A stretch of DNA of 64,000 bases, taken from contig NZ_CP087879.1 of assembly GCF_021442325.1 (NCBI RefSeq), positions 496,001 to 560,000 of the forward strand. Reading direction: 5' to 3'. The DNA comes from Agromyces marinus. GTDB lineage: Bacteria > Actinomycetota > Actinomycetes > Actinomycetales > Microbacteriaceae. Positions within the stretch are counted from its first letter, which is position 1, and every line of letters starts with the position of its first letter. A program made the position numbers and the translations under genes. This document shows positions 60,461-64,000 of this stretch, piece by piece. The notes below the pieces were generated by a model that did no database searches, had not been told where the DNA came from, and saw nothing but the letters and a program-made list of their open reading frames with translations.

Positions 60461-61414
60461 TCAGCGGGTGCCGATCGCGCGCTCGCGCCAGGCGCGCGCG
60501 GTCGCGTCGAGCAGCCCGTCCCAGTTCGTCGGCGTCAGGCCGAAGGTCGCCGTCGTCTCGGCTGCATCGACCACGAACGGCCGCTCGAACTGGTACATGA
60601 CTCCCGCGAGTTCGCGCAGGATCGGCACGACGAGTCCGAGCGATGAAACGGCCCACCGCGGCATCCGTCGCAGTGTCGGCTCGCCGGTTCCGGCCCGCTC
60701 GCCGATGGCGGTGAGCACCTCGCGGACGCTCGCGGGCGGGTTCGACGGCACGATCCACGGGGATCCCCAGGCGCGTTCGTCGCGCCCGAGCACGTCGAGC
60801 GTCGCGGCGATGTCGTCGACCGCGGTCCACGAGTGCGCGGCGTCCGGGTCGCCGAACACGGTCGCGGGCTTCCCTGCGAGCGTCGCCGCTGCGTATCGGG
60901 CGAGCAGCCCGCTCGAGGCGGGCGTGGTCGGCCCGAGGTAGTCGGAGGCTCGCGCCTCGGTCACGCGGACGCGCCCGGCGCGGTGCGCGGCGAGCGCCTC
61001 CTCCCACATCCGGGCGCGCAGCGCACCCTTGTGGTCGGACGGCCGCAGCGGCGTGTCCTGCTGCATCGGTCCGTCGACCGGTCCGTACCCGTAGAGGTTG
61101 CCCATGGTCACCAGCACGGCGCCGGATGCCTCGGCCGCCTGCAGGATCGACGCGGCCAGCGGCGGCCAGACGCGCTCCCACTGCGGGTACGCCCCGGGAT
61201 TGGCGCAGTTGTAGACGATGCCGGCGCCGCGGGCGGCGTCGGCGAGGGCGACCGGCTCGCTCGCGTCGAGCGCGACGAGTTCGACGAGCGGATGCCGCGG
61301 GCCGCCGCCCGACCGCGTGACGACGCGCACCTGCTCGTCGCGCTCGGCCAGCCGGAGGGCGAGCGACGTCCCGACGGGGCCGGCGCCGACGATGAGGTGG
61401 TGGGCTGCGTCCAT
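60461..61414 (-). CDS. NAD-dependent epimerase/dehydratase-like protein
   Basis: A 317-residue extended short-chain dehydrogenase-like protein. The Rossmann motif is HLIVGAGPVGTSLALRLAERDEQVRVVTRS; MGNLYGYGPVDGPM carries the likely catalytic Tyr. The central HSWTAVDDIAATLDVL resembles epimerase substrate regions. The start is placed at the ATG at 61414, with 61423 also possible. It is divergent from the next gene. Substrate unknown. Confidence 0.85.
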   Translation of the reverse strand: MDAAHHLIVGAGPVGTSLALRLAERDEQVRVVTRSGGGPRHPLVELVALDASEPVALADAARGAGIVYNCANPGAYPQWERVWPPLAASILQAAEASGAVLVTMGNLYGYGPVDGPMQQDTPLRPSDHKGALRARMWEEALAAHRAGRVRVTEARASDYLGPTTPASSGLLARYAAATLAGKPATVFGDPDAAHSWTAVDDIAATLDVLGRDERAWGSPWIVPSNPPASVREVLTAIGERAGTGEPTLRRMPRWAVSSLGLVVPILRELAGVMYQFERPFVVDAAETTATFGLTPTNWDGLLDATARAWRERAIGTR

Positions 61415-61511
61415 GTGCACCATCCTGCACGTGCGCCGCATCTCGCAGGTGAACGATCCGGGCGCTGGTCGCGGCAGGTGGTCGGGGCGGCCCACTGCTC
61501 GACGGTTCGAA

Positions 61512-61517
61512 TACGAT
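61512..61517 (+). promoter_or_regulatory. Leaderless -10 element, TACGAT
   Basis: TACGAT followed by six bases and the GTG at 61524. Confidence 0.5.
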
Positions 61518-61523
61518 CGTCGC

Positions 61524-62078
61524 GTGACCCGAACGCGAACCCTGACCGAATCCCTCATCGCCGAACTCGAACCTCGGCTGGCCGATACGGCCTACACGAT
61601 CGATCGCACCGAGCGAGGGTTCGACGTCGTGCTCGACCTCGCCGACGCGAAGTGGTGGATGCCGCTGAGCCGCAACGGGCTCAAGGAGACCTTCGTGCAT
61701 CAGGTCGCCGTCGACGAGTCGGCCCGCAGGTACAGCGTCAACGACGTGGCCCGCGCCATCGAATGGAAGGCGGGCCTGGACGGGCAGCGGATGCCGTCGC
61801 TCCGGGCCGGCATGTCGGGCCATTCGGGAACCGTCATCACACGTCGGCGCAAGATCACGATCGGCGTCTCGGACCGGGCGGCCGTCGAGCGCGTCGTCGA
61901 CATCGCATTCGACTCCACGGCGGTCGCGGAGCAGATCGACGCGGCCGCAGCACAGGTCGGCCTCGCCAAGGCCATGGGCCGAGATCAGCGGATCGGGTTG
62001 GTCGTCGGGCTCGCCGGGCTGGGCATCGCCGTGCTGGCGGTGGCGATGGTCGTCGTCAGCCAGTTCGTCGCGCAGTAG
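61524..62078 (+). CDS. Hypothetical protein with C-terminal membrane helix
   Basis: A 184-residue protein. The first 150 residues form an alpha/beta domain with ERGFDVVLDLADAKWWMPLSRNGLKETFVHQVAVDESARRYSVNDVARAIEWKAGLDG, and the C-terminus is one membrane helix (IGLVVGLAGLGIAVLAVAMVVVSQFV), so the domain faces the cytoplasm as a tail-anchored protein. Leaderless GTG start. I recognise no family. Confidence 0.75.
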   Translation: MTRTRTLTESLIAELEPRLADTAYTIDRTERGFDVVLDLADAKWWMPLSRNGLKETFVHQVAVDESARRYSVNDVARAIEWKAGLDGQRMPSLRAGMSGHSGTVITRRRKITIGVSDRAAVERVVDIAFDSTAVAEQIDAAAAQVGLAKAMGRDQRIGLVVGLAGLGIAVLAVAMVVVSQFVAQ

Positions 62079-62099
62079 CCGGCTCCGGCACGGCCGCGA

Positions 62100-62918
62100 T
62101 CAGCGCGGCACGTTTGCGTCGAGGAAGTCGGCGATCGCTGCGGCCAGGTCTTCGGGCTGCCAGGCGTGGTCGATCGCCCGGATGCCTCGGCGCTCGCCGT
62201 TCGGCAGCGCTGAGGCGATCGCCTCGGCTGCCGGTCCCATCCCGCTCGGCGCGTCCTGGTCGCCGACGAGGAGGAGCGCGGGTGCGGTGATCGACCCGAA
62301 CAGGTCCGCGTGCGGCGCGGACTGCGCCCAGGCGAGCGCCTCGGCATCCGCTTCGAGACTCGGGCCGATGCGCACCATCAGCGGCCAGGCGGGGCTCGCC
62401 TTGGAGCGCTCGAGCCACTCGGGCGGCATGTCCTTCATGAAGTACTCGACGACGGCGTCGGCGTCGTCGCCGGCGAGGCGTTCGCGGAGTCCAGTGAGGA
62501 ACTCGGCGCCGTCGGCACCCTGCTCGGTGCCGGTCGGCACCTCGAATCCGACGATGGCGGTGACGGGCAGCCCGTGCGCGGCGGCCGCGAGCGCGATGGC
62601 GGCGCCCGAGGAGTTGCCGAACAGGGCGACGCCGACGCCCAGGTCGTGCGTGCGCTCGAGTTCCGCGACGATCGCGCGCAGGTCGGCCAGGCTCTCGTGG
62701 AGGCCCATGCGAGCGTCGTGGGCGCTCTCGCCGCGACCGCGCCGGTCGTAGTTGACGACGGTGTAGCCGCGTTGCGCGATGAGCGTCGCGAGTCGACGGG
62801 TCGCGGGATCGAACGCGCGGAACTGGAACGCGCCGCCGATGAGGATCACCGGTGGCCCCTCGCCTTCGCGGTCGTAGGCGATCGCGGCGCCGTCGTGCGA
62901 GATCACGGTGTGCGACAT
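62100..62918 (-). CDS. Alpha/beta hydrolase
   Basis: A 272-residue hydrolase with a full triad: nucleophile in FGNSSGAA, acid in LLVGDQDAPSG and His in RAIDHAWQPEDLA. The start MSHTVISHDGAAIAYDREGEGPPVILIGG is typical of epoxide-hydrolase/peroxidase-like members. The ATG follows AAGGAAGGA. Substrate unknown. Confidence 0.9.
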   Translation of the reverse strand: MSHTVISHDGAAIAYDREGEGPPVILIGGAFQFRAFDPATRRLATLIAQRGYTVVNYDRRGRGESAHDARMGLHESLADLRAIVAELERTHDLGVGVALFGNSSGAAIALAAAAHGLPVTAIVGFEVPTGTEQGADGAEFLTGLRERLAGDDADAVVEYFMKDMPPEWLERSKASPAWPLMVRIGPSLEADAEALAWAQSAPHADLFGSITAPALLLVGDQDAPSGMGPAAEAIASALPNGERRGIRAIDHAWQPEDLAAAIADFLDANVPR

Positions 62919-63502
62919 GCGGTCCTTCCTTCGCAGGGGTGGGTCTGCGCCGGGTACTGGTCCGCCGTCAGGCTAGCCCGGCCGGGGCGGTGCGCGATAG
63001 GGGCGTGGGGCCGCGTTCACACGGGCCTGACGTTCGTGGTCGCGACACTCCTGTTGCTCGAGGTGTCCGGGTTCGCGTTGGCGTGAGCGCGGCGACCCGA
63101 CGTCGCAGGGGCTGACTTCGCGGACGGGCTGCGACGCGCCGAGACGGCCCGCGACGCGCCGCGGCATCCGTCACGGCGATGTCGGTGGGTGGTGGCAGCA
63201 TTGCCAGCAGATGCCCACCACATGTTGTGGTCGGCAGGCCGATGAGGGCCAGATGTCGGGTCGGGGAGCCGGTATGTCGTGTGAGTCCGTCGCAGGCGGG
63301 GTCGCCGTCTGCGGTGCGCGGGCGGTGCGGATGCCTCGTGGTGGCGTTCGTGCGCGACACGCCGACGACACGCCCGGCATCCATTCACAGGCCGGAACCG
63401 CACGAATGAGCGGGCCTGTGGAGAACCGAGTCGGCACCCGCGGAAATCCGCCGATCAGGGCTGCATCGCCCTGTTGATGGACGGTGGATGACGCGGTGGA
63501 AA
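62919..63502. other. Long intergenic stretch before nrdH
   Basis: About 580 bases without a supported gene. I see a TGGCA-GCAT-TGCCA dyad near 63190, two copies of GCGACGCGCC at 63131 and 63151, and scattered short hairpins. A hydrophobic run near 63015-63086 has no convincing start and is not called. AT content rises towards the nrdH promoter. Confidence 0.5.
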
Positions 63503-63565
63503 ACTACACGAATGTAACTACATCATCTTGGGGTCGTTCCTTTGCTCAGGCACAAGATGTAGTAT
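63503..63565 (+). promoter_or_regulatory. nrdH promoter with NrdR-like boxes
   Basis: ACTACATCATCTTG at 63517-63530 and CACAAGATGTAGTAT at 63551-63565 form an inverted pair apart from a three-base insertion, and resemble NrdR boxes. TAGTAT (63560-63565) is a likely -10 with TTCCTT 17 bases upstream, so a repressor on the second box would block the promoter. A further TACA-CGAA-TGTA lies at 63505-63516. Confidence 0.6.
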
Positions 63566-63628
63566 CGAAGGACCGAAGCAACACCGGGGGAAACGGCCCG
63601 CGGGGGCCAGAGAAAAGGGGTCGAACAC

Positions 63629-63862
63629 ATGACGGTCACGGTCTACACCAAGCCTTCCTGCGTCCAGTGCAACGCCACGTACCGCGCCCTCGACAGCAAG
63701 GGCATCGAGTACGAGATCCTCGACCTGTCACAGGACGAGACGGCGCTCGCCGCGGTCAAGGAGCTCGGCTACCTGCAGGCCCCGGTCGTCATCACCGACG
63801 AAGGTCACTGGTCGGGCTTCCGCCCCGACAAGATCGACGAGCTGGCCTCGCGGCTGGCGTAG
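63629..63862 (+). CDS. nrdH: Glutaredoxin-like NrdH
   Basis: A 77-residue redoxin that reduces class Ib ribonucleotide reductase. The active site is CVQC (residues 11-14) in MTVTVYTKPSCVQCNATYRAL, and the C-terminal WSGFRPDKIDEL is the NrdH signature that separates it from other glutaredoxins. AAAAGGGG precedes the ATG. Confidence 0.96.
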   Translation: MTVTVYTKPSCVQCNATYRALDSKGIEYEILDLSQDETALAAVKELGYLQAPVVITDEGHWSGFRPDKIDELASRLA

Positions 63863-63922
63863 CCCGCGGCCTGGGTCTCGACGCGCCGGCTTCGCGCGGC
63901 CACTCGACCAGCAGGGGCTGAC

Positions 63923-64000
63923 ATGGCGAACCTCATCTACTTCTCGAGCGTCTCGGGCAACACCGCGCGCTTCATCGAGAAGCTCGGGCGTCCGGCGGCG
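63923..64000 (+). CDS. nrdI: NrdI flavodoxin-like protein, 5' end only
   Basis: The first 26 codons are visible: MANLIYFSSVSGNTARFIEKLG, with the FMN phosphate loop SSVSGNT. NrdI maintains the manganese radical cofactor of class Ib ribonucleotide reductase. It starts 60 bases after nrdH; the rest and nrdEF should lie past the window edge. Confidence 0.9.
   Translation, partial: MANLIYFSSVSGNTARFIEKLGRPAA

Noticed and set aside
61500..61530. GGTTCGAATAC resembling a tRNA T-loop
   Set aside because: No acceptor, D or anticodon stem around it; it is the leaderless promoter region of the gene at 61524.
62990..63086. Short hydrophobic reading frame before nrdH ending in TLLLLEVSGFALA
   Set aside because: No start codon with a ribosome binding site or leaderless box in the right frame; the frame continues from the antisense of the hydrolase gene.

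Overview
The window reads as a chromosome segment of a high-GC actinobacterium, most likely a Microbacteriaceae member close to Agromyces (inference). The evidence is GC of roughly 70% by eye, strong G/C third-position codon bias, many GTG starts, apparently leaderless promoters (TANNNT about 6-7 bases before a GTG/ATG), a class Ib nrdHI locus, and an rplJ-rplL pair with an L10 leader. I saw no tRNA, rRNA, CRISPR array, transposase or prophage, so this looks like core and metabolic chromosome rather than an island.

Left part (1-16.6 kb): the end of a TetR gene, two small proteins, a P1-family peptidase divergent from an APC permease plus TetR regulator, then an amine-catabolism block on the minus strand. 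That block holds an aldehyde dehydrogenase, a cupin and a gamma-glutamylputrescine-oxidase-like flavoenzyme, a RamB/PrpR-type regulator, a YtcJ-type amidohydrolase and a PotABCD-like polyamine importer. The oxidase and importer promoters carry related TTGCAC/GTGCAA palindromes.

Middle (17-31 kb): glyoxylate shunt genes aceA and aceB, a HerA-like ATPase, a GNAT enzyme, photolyase with an MFS exporter, an ArsR-like regulator, a quinone-reductase-like enzyme and a YqaJ exonuclease with a hydrolase. From 28.8 to 38.2 kb a ROK repressor is divergent from a tightly overlapping sugar operon (Gfo/Idh dehydrogenase, ribose-type ABC importer, two sugar isomerase/epimerases). An odd cluster of TGCGCCA repeats follows.

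Right part (38.5-64 kb): an OmpR/histidine kinase pair, a subtilase with a separate I9-like small protein, a MarR-controlled DHA2 exporter, rplJ-rplL, an alpha-glucoside-type importer whose MalF-like permease carries an inserted beta-sandwich domain, an ABC exporter and a DUF3105/DUF305 pair. Next come cystathionine beta-synthase and a cystathionine gamma-lyase/synthase preceded by a leaderless Cys-Cys leader peptide, then permeases, an aldo/keto reductase, an HhH-GPD protein and hydrolases. The window ends with the start of nrdHI behind NrdR-like boxes.

The strongest leads are the Cys-Cys leader peptide at 53371, the domain insertion in the permease at 47569-48945, the dense GGATGCC/GGCATCC motif across the window, the repeat cluster at 38245-38356, and the shared operators of the amine genes.
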